From assembly GCF_030704535.1 (NCBI RefSeq), contig NC_081812.1, positions 21,055,501-21,119,500 of the forward strand: a stretch of DNA of 64,000 bases, given 5' to 3'. Below, piece by piece: positions 13,020 to 24,343 of this stretch. How positions within the stretch are numbered: the stretch's first letter is position 1; the number at the start of each line of letters is the position of its first letter. The translations under genes were made by a program, and so were the position numbers. The notes below the pieces were generated by a model that searched no databases, was not told where the DNA came from, and saw only the letters and a list, made by a program, of their open reading frames with translations. The DNA is from Vitis vinifera (Eukaryota > Streptophyta > Magnoliopsida > Vitales > Vitaceae).

Positions 13020-14262
13020 TTAATTTGGAGAAAACTCAATCTGGTATACAGACTGTTTATTTGGATAAAAGAGGCCCCAATGTTTCTCCAATTCTAGGTT
13101 TTTGTTGTTCTCATTGAACATGGCGAATATGTAAGTTTGTATAGGTTTTCCAGGCCTCTTGGGAGTTCCTCCCTTCACGTGTCGAAGCAAATTTGTGATA
13201 TAAGTCCTTGCATTCTCAATTGTTGTAGCCGTCCCACCAGCCGTAGGCCAACCAGTCTCAGACACAATAATTTCTAAAGAAGCACCACCAGCCTTCTCCA
13301 GAGCTGAGTAACCAGCATCTAGCATTGCATCAAATATGTTTTGGTACCCAAATTGGCCATCTTGCTCCATAACTCCAGGAGATGTAAAAAGAGCATATTC
13401 AAGGCTGATGTACTGGGTGTTGCCACTGTAGCTAAAATAAGGATACATGTTGAACAAAAATGGGGCTCTAGTGTCCGCTAAGAAGCTGATGATTGGATTG
13501 ATAAATGATCCGAAATCGGGTCTGAAAGATCCTTTAGATGGAGGGTAGGATTCTCCAAGGACCATGGCACTGAAGGGGGTTGAGACTTTGATTTGGTTGC
13601 CAAGGCCAGCCTCTGTAATCGCCTGGTGAATGTTTTTCATGGCCCCCAGGAGATAATTTGCTTCCCAGGCAGGAGGATTTATTTCATTACCAACAGCTAT
13701 GTATCGAAAATTGACGTTGGCATAGCTTCTGATGTTGTTTTGGACCCACGAATATGCCTTGGCCATGTCGGTAGCTATGCTGTGAAGGTCTTCATTCGCC
13801 ACACCAACCATGAGCTCAATATTGGAGCCTCTGAGGGCCTGGAGGACTTCTGGGGCCGGAGCGTAAATCCTCATTTTCTGGATGTTGTTTCTTTTGTACA
13901 GATCTATAACTTCATGGGGTGGTGGTAAGTTGTCCCCCAGTAGTCCGTAGCAAACTCCAGTGTTGGCACCTGCTTTGAAAATTTGCATTTGCAATTACTG
14001 AAGTAATTTGAGACAATAAGACAGCAGCTATACTCTTAAAAAAAAAACTATTAGAGTTAGTCTGAATAAGTCAATTTAATAATAAAAGCCCATGAAAATC
14101 GAACAATAGTAAATGAAAGAATATGAAAGAAATAAGGTAGAATTCATCACTCAAGAAGAAAAACAGTGAGAATCGACCTGTTATATGGAAGGTGGCCACT
14201 AGAAGCCCAAATAGTAGCATTGCAGCAACCATGGAGTCACGGGAATACAAGGCAACAGCCAA
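13020..14262 (-). CDS. Glucan endo-1,3-beta-glucosidase (GH17, PR-2 type), gene 1
   Basis: Two exons: exon 1 14178-14262 and exon 2 13020-13969, joined by a phase-1 intron (GT..AG), giving 344 residues. Exon 1 encodes a signal peptide ([19 protein letters not shown]...). The mature enzyme begins near [15 protein letters not shown]. The acid/base Glu is in AVGNEI (residue about 124) and the nucleophile Glu in the GH17 signature [11 protein letters not shown] (about 266). The protein ends in EFSPN, without the glycosylated C-terminal extension that sends class I isoforms to the vacuole, so secretion to the apoplast is likely. It would hydrolyse internal 1,3-beta-glucan bonds (callose, fungal wall). 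It belongs to the subgroup with the pseudogene at 22978 and the gene at 37568. TATA box at 14326-14333. Confidence 0.93.
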
Positions 14263-14325
14263 GTAGAAAGGGGAGGAAAGAGAATTCAGCTAAGATGGGT
14301 TGCAGATACTGCTATTTTAACTCCC

Positions 14326-14432
14326 ATTTTATAGACAGAGAAGGGGACATCAACTTGTGACTTTAGCCGTTGCATTTGCAGATTGCTTAGCCCTCCTGTC
14401 CCACTTGTCAGGTCAATAACTCCATGGAAACC
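14326..14432 (-). promoter_or_regulatory. Promoter of glucanase gene 1: TATA box and W-box block
   Basis: TATAAAAT on the - strand at 14326-14333, about 64 bp before the ATG. At about 14411-14432 lies the block conserved among cluster promoters, containing CCATGGA and TTGACC (the WRKY W-box core) on the gene strand. Confidence 0.65.
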
Positions 14433-15285
14433 ACACAAAATCAATCATTGCAACCGCGTCCCTTGTCTTGTACTCTTGGACCTCCACCGTAATATCTTGG
14501 GAGAGTTCCGGATTTTGTCATTGCATGTGGCTTTCAATTTCACACCCTGAACTAAGAAACCTATCAGAAATTATATGGCATATGTCTTAATGTTCACGTG
14601 ACATTCCTGATTAGAAGTTAACTTAACGGGGAATATTTCATGTATTTTATTTTATTTGATAATTGTGAATATCTCCCATCTTATTTTCACCTCGGTTTAA
14701 ATACACAACTAATTTCTACGAAATGCCCTAGCCTGGTGCGTGGGGTTTATGAACTGAACAGTTTCAATGACATTAACCTCATCATTTTTGTGAACCCAAT
14801 TGCGAAATGCTGCCAAAAAAAGAAGATTGATTTTACTAGATGGTAATCTTTTTACTATTGGCTCTCCATGGGCATGTTCTGAGGTACAGAAAAAATTTGG
14901 TCTTCACCTTGCTGAGGGGACAACAAGTGGTCCTTTCTCTTGTTTTCACATACTAGTTTGTTCAATGCTTTTACTGAAGTAATATTAATCTTTTTATTTT
15001 TGCTTCATCCTTTGGAGTAAAAGAGTTTTTGCATCCACATTTCTGAGGAGATTAGGAGTAACCCTTACTTAGGAAAGAAGAACATGGAAAAAAGAAGTGC
15101 CTTCCTTCAGAGACAGAAATACATGAAAAAGGTGCTCATTCACTTGCACTTGTTTTTGCTGCTCCTTAATTGAAATTCATGTAGCTTTTGGGTTGTTTAC
15201 TTGGTAAAAGAAAACCCAAAAATGAAAGTGGCTCATTGTTTTGCAGTTTGGGATCCATATGTATGAGACGTAAAGAAGGAGAGAG
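14433..15285. other. Intergenic, 3' flank of a lost glucanase copy
   Basis: About 14830-15240 resembles about 10905-11150. It looks like the degraded 3' flank of the relic whose first exon is at 15286-15380, with nearly all of its exon 2 missing. No intact gene. Confidence 0.5.
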
Positions 15286-15380
15286 ACTTGTTATCTCTAG
15301 GCTAGCCATTAGCAGCCCAAGAGGTAGCAGAATGTAACAAACCTTGGAGGGATTTTACTAGTTGAATAGAACTTAGCCAT
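15286..15380 (-). pseudogene. Orphan exon 1 of a GH17 glucanase gene
   Basis: The - strand from the ATG at 15380 to about 15286 is closely similar to exon 1 of the gene at 30028-31299 (31206-31299), including the run encoding the hydrophobic leader and the splice-donor area. A decayed TATA-like AT block lies about 60 bp upstream (near 15440). No matching exon 2 follows before the next gene, so only the signal-peptide exon survives. Confidence 0.7.
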
Positions 15381-16613
15381 GGAGCTAAAGAAAGGGAAGC
15401 CAGACTGAGAAGCCCAGTATACATCTAGCGCTAAGATTTAGCTCTCCTTTTATGGAGACAGACAGAGGCCTCACACTTGGAATTTTAAGTGTTTAGAGTC
15501 CCCACACTTAGACTTGCAGGGAAATCAGTGCCCCATGGAAATTGAGTTAGAAGAAACAAATTCACCACCATACCAGCTTCAGCTTTCATCATTTAACAAC
15601 TCTGTCTCACTTGAGGGTGAATTCTTCACAGTTTGTAATGGCTAGCCTTCTCTAAAAAAATTGACTCAGATTTTGTATATATTTTCAAATAACTTACTTT
15701 TCTTAATTCAAATCCTACTCTTAACAGCTATATGAATTCATGGAAGGTATGCATGTTGCTTGCCTGAAGCATGGGATTTTTCCCAGGTAACTAGAATATG
15801 CCAAGATGTTTGAATGGTGTTGATCATTATCTTTGATAAAAGGATACTAAACAACTGTTTTGTTTTGTTAGACATTGAGTAATTTCCTAAATTTTGTAAA
15901 TAAAATTATATTACATATTCTTGTATGCTCTAAAGAAGCAAACTGATGAAACATTTTAAAGAGCCAAATATTTTTTATTGACAACGAAAAATTGAACTTT
16001 AGTTAAGCTGGAAGCACCATAAATTATAAATCTTCTCTTTCAGGTCTAACTTTTCTCAAATGGCTAGGCTGGGGAGAAGCACAAAAGCTCAAAAGTCTTA
16101 GGATAACACATAAAAATGAATTCATACACATAGGCTAGAAACTAAGACTCATGAAGGAATGTCTTAGATGTCTTCACATAAATGGTAATAGCAATTAATG
16201 AGGCAATTGGCACAAAGGCTAAAAAAAGAATACTATTTCATTAGACTTACTAGCCTTTCTTGTGGTCTTTTAAGCTCTCAGTTACATAAAAAGTCTTGCA
16301 TTCTCTAGTTTAGAATAAAACTTTGACAGGTGGGTGCCTAAGAAGTGAGTTCCAGAGAAGGGCATTATGCAACTCATTATAATTATTTTATTTAATGTGA
16401 ATTTTTGTTCTATATGCTGTGACTGATCATGGTCTTGATTGATACTTGAATGAGTTTGGTTAAATTATATATATATTGTGCACCAGTTCCAATCAAATAC
16501 ACCTTTACCAAGCAAGACCTGTATCATCGAATACTACAGCCGACTTAGAAAATGAAAGATTTCAAATTCAAATTAGACCAAAGAGTATAAATGTGATGCC
16601 AGATGAAGCTAAG
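15381..16613. other. Intergenic, cluster-specific repeat DNA
   Basis: About 15720-15850 repeats a motif found at 12000-12130 and about 27800-27900 upstream of other glucanase copies. The rest is AT-rich with no coding signal. Confidence 0.45.
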
Positions 16614-17983
16614 CTACACAATTGAATAGACAATTTGAGTGGCACTGGGGATCCTACAAAGTAAAGGGTACTTAGACTGCTTGTTTGGGAGAAATAGCCC
16701 CCAATGTCTCTCCAATTCTGGGGTTTTTCTGTTCTCATCAAACATGGCAAACACATAAGTTTCTATGGCCTTTCCAGGCCTCTTGGGAGTCCCTCCCTTC
16801 ACATGCTGAATCAAGTTGGTATTGTAAATCCTTGCATTATCCAGAGTCGCTCCTGTGCCACCAGCTGAAGGCCAGCCACTTTCCGATATAACAATTTCCA
16901 GCGAACTCCCACCAGCCTCCTCAAGCGCTGAGTAACATGCATCCACCATGGAATCAAAGAGATTTCGGTACCCAAGCTGCCCATCTTGCACCGTAACCTC
17001 ATTAGGCGCCGTAAAAAGAGCATAGTCTAGGCTGACGTCTTGGGTGTTAGCACTGTAACTGAGGTAAGGGTAGAGGTTAACTAGTAGTGGGGCACGGTTT
17101 TCCACTAAGAGACTGATGATGGGATCAAGAAATGTACGGGCTTGAGTCTGGAAGGAGCCTTGTGATGGAGGGTAGGAATTCCCTAAAACTCCAAGCTGAG
17201 TGGCAGTGGAAACCTTGATTTGATTGTCTAGGCCAGCTGCGGAGATTGCATTGGTGATAGATTTCATCGCAGGGAGAAGAAACTGGGCAACGTAGTCTGA
17301 AAGACTCACTTCATTGCCAACTGCAATGTATCGAAATTTGACCTTAGTATAGTTCGTCACATATTTTTCGACCCATGAATTTGCATTGCCTTGGTCGGCA
17401 ATATCAGAAAGGGCATTGTTTGGGACGCCCAGCATGAGCTCAATGTTGGAGCCTTCAAGGGCCTGCAGAGCAGCTATGTTTGGTTCGTAAAGTCTCATTC
17501 TTTGGAAGTTGTTCTGGGTGTAGAGCTCTACAACCTCTTCCGGTGGTGGCAGGTTGTCGCCAAGCGTTCCATAACACACTCCTATTTGGGCTTCTGCTGA
17601 GATTGAACAAAAACCATGGAATTAAAAACCAACCAATCTTGTAGGGAAAAGGGCAAATAATTAGTGAACCACTCGTGTATGGGCCGGGATTAAATATAAA
17701 AAAGTAAGCTAGTAGTAAGTTGATAAGGGACGACCCTAATTAATCAAGGCCAGTACAGAGCATATATAGAATCTCACATGGGAGAAAACAGATTTCTCAA
17801 AAGTAATGAGATACCAATCTTTATTAGACCAAGGCATATTGGATTGAAGTCTTAAAACCCCACTGGCAAGATGCAAGGGAAGAGAGACAAACCTGTTAGG
17901 TGTAGGTTGGTCATCAGCAGCCCAAGGAGTAGCAGAACTATGGTCGTTCTTGGAGAGGTTTTAACATAGGAATTGACAGCCAT
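16614..17983 (-). CDS. Glucan endo-1,3-beta-glucosidase (GH17, PR-2 type), gene 2
   Basis: Exon 1 17893-17983 encodes a signal peptide ([20 protein letters not shown]...). Exon 2 16614-17593 follows a phase-1 intron; together 356 residues. Catalytic motifs are AVGNEV (acid/base Glu) and [12 protein letters not shown] (nucleophile Glu). Mature start is near [15 protein letters not shown]. The C-terminus is odd: after NKQSKYP it reads through about 20 extra residues instead of the usual short INFN end, apparently from a local change near the old stop. It is a very recent duplicate of the gene at 25902-27214: exons, intron and about 460 bp of promoter are almost identical. TATAAAAG at 18047-18054. 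Confidence 0.9.
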
Positions 17984-18046
17984 GGAAAAGAAAGGGAAGA
18001 ATAAAAGGGTAAGTTATATATGTCTCTAGCACTAAAATTTAGTTCC

Positions 18047-18054
18047 CTTTTATA
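18047..18054 (-). promoter_or_regulatory. TATA box of glucanase gene 2
   Basis: TATAAAAG on the - strand, 64 bp upstream of the ATG at 17983. The W-box block found in genes 1, 5 and 6 is not seen upstream of it. Confidence 0.6.
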
Positions 18055-18470
18055 GAGTGGATCAAGTCTTGCAGCTGGAATTTAAGTAATGATAGATCCA
18101 TTCCCACAACCGGCTTGAGCCCTCATCATTGAATGCGATTCTGTCTGTTGCTTGAGATTAATTTCTCCCCCTTTTGAGAAGTCTTGGATCTTTCTACACC
18201 TCTTTTGGAGGCAAATTTCTGAAACAATCACTGTTATTGTAGTTGCCTCTCTCAGCTGGTAGTGTCTGAACTTAGTTCAAAACACTCCCATGAAATTCAA
18301 AACATCAAAACACTGGCATATAAAAAAAGATAAAGAAAAAAATATAGAGAGAAAAGAAAACAGAGATTTTGCACTTGAAGAACATCCATAGATGTGCGGA
18401 AAACTTAAAAAAGAGGGCAGGCGACGAACTTGACCCAAAGTGCCAAACATAGGTCATGGAATATCTTTGT

Positions 18471-19160
18471 GGAAATTACTATATGTTCTCCAACATCCCA
18501 TGTGAATTCAGGGATGCATTTTGCTTATCCTTCACGGATCTCTCTTCCTGGACGCCGGATCGTGGCCCATTATCAATGGTACGGGGAAGATCGTTGAATT
18601 TTGAAGTCGGTGGTATCATAGATGACAAACATCTCCTGACTCTTTTAGTCAAGTCTTCCAGTAACTGATCTTATCCTGTTAGGCTCCGGTAAGCTCCCGT
18701 TAGACCCTCATGACTTTGACTAGGCAACAACCCCAATTCACGGAACGACAAGCACAATTCCTCAAAGGAAAAATAAAAAAGAAAAAAACCACCCAAATTG
18801 GTGACTATTTATTTGTTTTAAGTTTGTTTTTCTTCTCTTATTAGTCCATTTTTCTCTAGATTGAGCTGGACCAAACCAACCCCCAAGTTGGACCATCTCA
18901 GCTGGCCAGCATAGCTATTGATTCATCCCCCAACTTGGTTCGATGCCAAGGCCCAAAATTTGACCCAAGCAATGGCCTAGCTGGTGGGCCTCCACTTTCC
19001 ATCATGGGCCATAGGTGTACTTTCTTATCATAATCTTGTCTGATGGGTAAGCGACAACTTGAAATCTATAGACTTTTCAACATTAGCGCCATAGGCCCAT
19101 AGCCCAGATGCAAATGAGACAATTCAAGGATTAACATAGGTTATGGAATATCTTTGGGGG
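18471..19160. repeat. Segment duplicated at 32032-32745 (distal promoter DNA)
   Basis: Nearly identical to 32032-32745, upstream of the gene at 30028-31299. Here it is flanked by a direct repeat of about 23 bp (ACATAGGTCATGGAATATC... at about 18447-18470 and again at about 19134-19157). Thus the upstream DNA of gene 2 changes relatives at about 18447: proximal DNA matches 25.9-27.7 kb, distal DNA matches 32 kb. No gene is present. Confidence 0.75.
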
Positions 19161-19166
19161 TTGTTC

Positions 19167-21553
19167 CGGGACTTTTCTCAATAGTACAGTAATTTAAAAA
19201 AGTTATGCTTAAATTATTGTAATAGAAGAAGTTATTACAAATATATGGTAGTTTTTGTCACATAGGAGAGAGGAGAGAGGAGAGAGGGTGAGAGAGAGGA
19301 GATAGGAGAGAGGAGAGAGGGTGAACGGATAAATTTTTTTAAAAAAAGGAACTCGTCTCTTCTCTAAGAGACGAGTTCCATGAAAAAAGACAAGGGAAAG
19401 ACGAGTTCCCAAGGAAAAAAAATATATTTTTTTTAAATATATTTTTTATTTAAAAAAAATCCTAAATTAAATTAAAAAAAAAATTCCTAAAGGGAACTCA
19501 TCTCTTTGGGAATTTTTTTTTTTAAATATATTTTTTATTTTAAAAAAAATCCCAAATAAAAAAAAAACTCCTAAAGGGAACTCGTCTCTTCAAGAGACGA
19601 GTTCCCATGTAAAAAAAAATATTTTTTTTTAAAAATATATATATTTAAAAAAAAAAATTTCCTAAAGGGAATTCGTCTCTTGAAGAGACGAGTTCCATGG
19701 AAAAAAAAATATTTTTTTTTAAAATATATTTTTTGTTTAAAAAAAAATCCAAAAAAAAAAAATTTCCTAAAGGGAACTCGTCTCTTGAAGAGACGAGTTC
19801 CCATAGGAAATTTTTTTTTTTTAAATATATTTTTTATTTAAAAAAAATCCTAAATTAAATTAAAAAAAAAAAATTCCTAAAGGGAACTCATCTCTTTGGG
19901 AATTTTTTTTTTTAAAATATATTTTGAAGAGACGAGTTCCCATGTAAAAAAAAATATTTTTTTTTTAAAAATATATATATTTAAAAAAAAAAATTCCAAA
20001 GGGAACTCGTCTCTTGAAGAGACGAGTTCCATGGAAAAAAAATATTTTTTTTTTAAAATATATTTTTTGTTTAAAAAAAAAATCCAAAAAAAAAAAAAAA
20101 AATCGAAGAGACAAGTTCCTATGGGAAAAAAAATATATTTTTTTAAAATATATTTTTTATTTAAAAAAATCCCAAATTAAAATTAAAAATATATATATAT
20201 ATATATATATATTTTTTAATATATATATATATATATATTTTTTAATATATATATATTTTTTTTAATATATATTTTTTTTTATAAAAAATATATTTTTTTC
20301 ATGGGAACTCGTCTCTTCAAGAGACGAGTTCCCTTTGGAATTTTTTTAAATAAAAAATATATTTAAAAAAAATATATATTTTTTCCCAAGGGAACTCATC
20401 TCTTCAAGAGACGAGTTCCCTTTAAGAATTTTGAGGAATTGTTTTTTTTTTTAATATATATATTTAATATATATATATATATATATTTTTTTTACATGGG
20501 AACTCGTCTCTTCCGTCTCTTGAAGAGACGAGTTCCCTTTGGAATTGTTTTTTTTTTTTTTTTTTTTAATTTGGGATTTTTTTAAAATAAAAAATATATT
20601 TAAAAAAAAATATTTTTTTTCCCATGGGAACTCGTCTCTTAAGTTCCCTTTAGTATATGAGAACTCGTATTTTCAAGAGACGAGTTCCCTTTAGGAATTT
20701 TGAGGAATTGTTTTTTTTTTTTTTTTTAATATATATATTTAAAACAAAAAAACAAAATTTTACATGGGAACTCGTCTCTTCAAGAGACGAGTTCCCTTTG
20801 GAATTGTCTTTTTTTTTTTTTAATTAATTCGGGATTTTTTTTAAATAAAAAAATATATTTAAAAAAAAAAAAATTTCCCATGGGAACTCGTCTCTTGAGT
20901 TCCCTTTAGGAATTTTTTATTTATTTTAAATATATATATTTTAAAAAAAAAAAATTTTTACATGGGAACTCGTCTCTTCAAGAGACGAGTTCCCTTTGGA
21001 ATTGTTTTTTTTTTATTTTTTTTTATTTGGGAATTTTTTAAAAAAAAATATAATTTTTTTTCCCATGGAAACTCGTCTCTTAAGTTCCCTTTAGGAATTT
21101 TTTTACATGGGAACTCGTCTCTTCAAGAGACGAGTTCCCTTTGGAATTGTTTTTTATTTTTTATTTTATTTTTTTAATTTTGGATTTTTTTTAAATAAAA
21201 AATATATTTTAAATTTTTTTTTTTTCCCATGGGAACTCATCTCTTGAAGAGACGAGTTTCCTTGAAGAATTGTCTTTTTTTTTTTTTAATTTGATAATTT
21301 TTTAAAAAATATATATATATTTTTTTTCATGGAACTCGTTTCTTCAAGAGACGAGTTCCCTTTTTTAAAAAAATTTATCCATTCACCCTCTCTCCTCTCT
21401 CCTCTCTCTTATCTCCTCTCTCCTCTCTCTCACCCTCTCTCCTCTCTCCTCTCTCCTATGTGGCAAAAACTACCATATATTTGTAATATCTTCTTCTACT
21501 ACAATAATTTAAGCATAACTTTTTTAAATTACTGTACTATTGAGAAAAGTCCG
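19167..21553. mobile_element. Foldback DNA transposon built of repeated palindromes
   Basis: The ends are inverted copies: the left reads CGGGACTTTTCTCAATAG and the right is its reverse complement with one base fewer. Inverted similarity continues over about 180 bp, including mirrored GA-rich (19262-19325) and CT-rich (about 21384-21460) tracts. A 7-bp direct repeat GTTGTTC flanks it (19160-19166 and 21554-21560), like a target-site duplication. Inside are about 20 copies of a palindrome whose half is GGGAACTCGTCTCTT, with 3-4 central bases, separated by A/T-only spacers. Flanking words switch from ...CCCATG on the left to CATGGG... on the right around a (TA)n centre at about 20.2-20.3 kb, so the whole element is one large inverted repeat. 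No transposase ORF; the small frames inside are low-complexity artefacts. Probably a non-autonomous Mutator- or hAT-like foldback element. Confidence 0.8.
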
Positions 21554-21642
21554 GTTGTTCTATGTGTTGTGTGTTTGCCCAAGTTCTGCAATTTTCTATC
21601 ATGTCTCAGGAGTTGTTGAGCTTCAGTTTTTTACTTTGTTAG

Positions 21643-22237
21643 TGGAGGTACCAAGCATAGAAGACGGCCAACCCATGGGTCTACCTACTTGCTCGAGTCG
21701 GATAGCGGATTTCACTACAAAAGCTACCTCCCGGAGGGTGCCGATTTTTTCCGAGAAGGGGTACCCGGATGTTGTATCGACTGAATTTTGTCTCCTGGTT
21801 GAGAAGTCCTCCCAGCTCCATTTAAACCTACAATGATTCGAGAACCCACCCGACCAATCCTAGAAGAACTAAAAAATTGATCATCGGGAAGAAGCTGTCA
21901 TACCGCTAACACAGATCACGTGGCATGGATATCGAGGGCAACGACAAGGCATGTATGAGGAACAAATCTCAAAGGAAAATATTATCTTCACATTAGCAGG
22001 AAATGTCAAGGTTGATTGGCCATGGGCCACCTGACACAGATCTGCCAAGCCAACCGTGCACGCCACACAACCTTCAATCTAACTCAAGCCTATAAAAGAG
22101 GAAGAAGAATAGGAGAAAAGGGGGATCCTTCTCCTAGAGAGTCGAGATACCCACCAACAGAGTAAGTGACACTGGAAAATTGGCTACAGCCTTGATAGTC
22201 GTTGGATCATCATATCTATAAAGGTTATACACCAACA
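21643..22237. mobile_element. Solo LTR (595 bp) with 5-bp target duplication
   Basis: The insert starts TGGAGG and ends CCAACA (TG..CA), and is flanked by GTTAG on both sides (21638-21642 and 22238-22242). The homologous DNA at about 11631-11680 has one uninterrupted GTTAG, so it is the empty site. A TATAAAAG box is present at about 22092, as in LTR promoters. No internal region or coding sequence remains. It fits a solo LTR left by recombination between the two LTRs of an older element; family not identified. Confidence 0.8.
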
Positions 22238-22242
22238 GTTAG

Positions 22243-22977
22243 GTTATGTAAATCCATAAACCAACAGTCATTGTAGAGAAAAGAACCACCACCGCTGAGA
22301 ACTCCAAAGATTTGCAATGATACCATTTTGTAGATAGAGTGACAGAGGTATAAAAAGAAATTGATTCATTATCTGTGGCATCTACCCATACTGTGATTCC
22401 GAATCAACATACCTAATTTCCGAGATATGGCAACTCTTGAGTAAACTAATAATAAAATAAGAACTGTGCCATGTAACTTCATTCACAAATGAAACTTTCT
22501 TTGCGTCACTATGAAACAAAATTAGAAAATCATTTCTATTTTGATTATTTCTTTTTTAATTGTATCCCAAAAAGACATTTTTTATACATGACACAATACA
22601 TAAATAACTTTGATTTTGTCTAAAAAAAAATTGTTGAATTTCTTACCTATCAACGAAACATTGATTAAGAAAAAAAATATATATATCATAAGTTTCAATA
22701 CTGGTAGACTAAGAAGACCGCTGAAAGTCCATGCCCCCGACCAACCAACTTAAGTACCACTGAAATTGGGTGAAGTCAAGTGACGGTCCCTAAATACATT
22801 AAGATTTTAATCCTAAAATATAAGGTGCTTTTAAATCTAGTACAGATTCCTCACCACGACTTATCTTATTAAACATATAAGGCGCTCTTAAATGAGTGCA
22901 TGAAGTTCTACATGACACTTTTTCTCAGGGCTCAAGACCCCTTATTTGGGATAAGACATCACTATACCCTTCCTACA
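22243..22977. other. Intergenic, 3' flank duplicated with 11.7-12.0 kb
   Basis: Similar to the DNA downstream of gene 1 at about 11655-12000, continuing the paralogy interrupted by the solo LTR. No coding signal. Confidence 0.6.
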
Positions 22978-24164
22978 TTAATTTGGAGAAAACTCAATCT
23001 GGTATACAGACTGTCTATTTGGATAAAAGATGCCCCAATGTTTCTCCAATTCTGGGTTTTTGTTGTTCTCATTGAACATGGCGAATATGTAAGTTTGTAT
23101 AGGTTTTCCAGGCCTCTTGGGAGTTCCTCCCTTCACATGTCGAAGCAAATTTGTGTTATAAGTCCTAGCATTCTCAATTGTTGTAGCCGTCCCACCAGCC
23201 GTAGGCCAACCAGTCTCAGTCACAACAATTTCCAAAGAACCACCACCAGCCTTCTCCAGAGCTGAGTAACCAGCATCCAATATCGCATCAAATATGTTTT
23301 GGTACCCAAACTGACCATCTCGCACCACTATTCCAGGAGATGTGAAAAGAGTATATTCAAGGCTGATGTATTGGGTGTTGCCAATGTAACTAAAATAAGG
23401 ATACATGTTCAAGAAAAACGGGGCACCAGTGTCCGCTAGGAAGCTGATGATTGGATTGATAAATGATCCGAAATCGGGTCTGAAAGATCCTTTAGATGGA
23501 GGGTAGGATTCTCCAAGCTGCACTGAAGGCGGTTGAGACTTTGATCTGGTTGCCAAGTCCAGACTCTGAAATTGCCTGGTGAATGTTTTTCATGGCCCCC
23601 AGGAGATAATTTGCTTCCCAGGCCGGAGGATTTATTTCGTTTCCAACAGCTATGTATCGAAAATTGACAGTGGGATAGTTTCTAATGTTGTTTTGGACCC
23701 AGGCATATGCGGTGCCCATGTTAGTAGCAAGGTTGTAAAGGTCTTCATTTGCCACACCCACCATGAGCTCAATATTGGAGCCTCCGAGGGCTTGGAGGAC
23801 TTCTGGGACGGGAGCGTAAATCCGCATTCTTGGGATGTTGTTGTGTTTATAGAGATCTATAACTTCGTGGGGTGGTGGTAAGTTGTTCCCCAGTAGTCCG
23901 TAGCAAACTCCAGTGTTGGCACCTTCATAGTAATTTAAGACAAATGAGACAGCAGCATTATCTTGAGAATGTAGTGATATAAATTCCGGACTTCCAGTAA
24001 GTTAATCAAAATTGGTAGTAATAGAAATTAGAAATTGATGAATACCCCATCATTCAAGAAGAAAAACAGAGAGAACCTGTTATTTGGAAGGTGGCAAGCA
24101 GAAGGCCAAATAGTAGCATTGCAACAACCATGGAGTCGAAGGAATGTAACAATGCAGTAGCCAT
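22978..24164 (-). pseudogene. GH17 beta-1,3-glucanase pseudogene 3
   Basis: Close paralogue of gene 1. Exon 1 24077-24164 still reads as a signal peptide (MATALLHSFDSMVVAMLLFG...). Exon 2 spans 22978-23922. About 5 bp are missing near 23515-23520 relative to gene 1, shifting the frame after VSTAFS, so the N-terminal part (with AVGNEI) and C-terminal part (with [11 protein letters not shown]) lie in different frames. The splice acceptor CAG of the paralogues is AAG here, and the conserved GDN near the mature start is GNN. The TATA box (24228-24235) and W-box block remain, so it may be transcribed, but a full enzyme is unlikely. Confidence 0.88.
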
Positions 24165-24227
24165 TGAGCAAGAAAAAGCAAGAAAATTGAGGTTAAGTGG
24201 GGTGCAGATACTCCAATTTCATCTCTC

Positions 24228-24343
24228 ATTTTATAGGCACATAAAGGGGTCTTCAACTGGAGTTGTTTAGCCATTACGTTTACAGATTTGCTAATTGCTT
24301 GGCCCTCCTGCCCTTCCTGTCGGGTCAACCACTCCATAGAAAT
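24228..24343 (-). promoter_or_regulatory. Promoter of glucanase pseudogene 3: TATA and W-box block
   Basis: TATAAAAT at 24228-24235 (gene strand), 64 bp before the ATG. The conserved block with TTGACC and a CTATGGA variant of CCATGGA is at about 24323-24343. Confidence 0.6.

Noticed and set aside
13593-13928. Long + strand frame opposite glucanase exon 2 (also seen opposite the other copies)
   Set aside because: It is the antisense shadow of a conserved exon, present wherever the exon is.
19340-21360. Regularly repeated palindromes resembling a CRISPR array
   Set aside because: Spacers are A/T-only and of irregular length, repeats are perfect inverted palindromes inside a transposon with inverted ends, and the DNA is eukaryotic.
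19571-21440. Several short open frames rich in K, F and I
   Set aside because: They arise from A/T spacers and the palindromes of the foldback element, appear on both strands, and have no protein-like composition.
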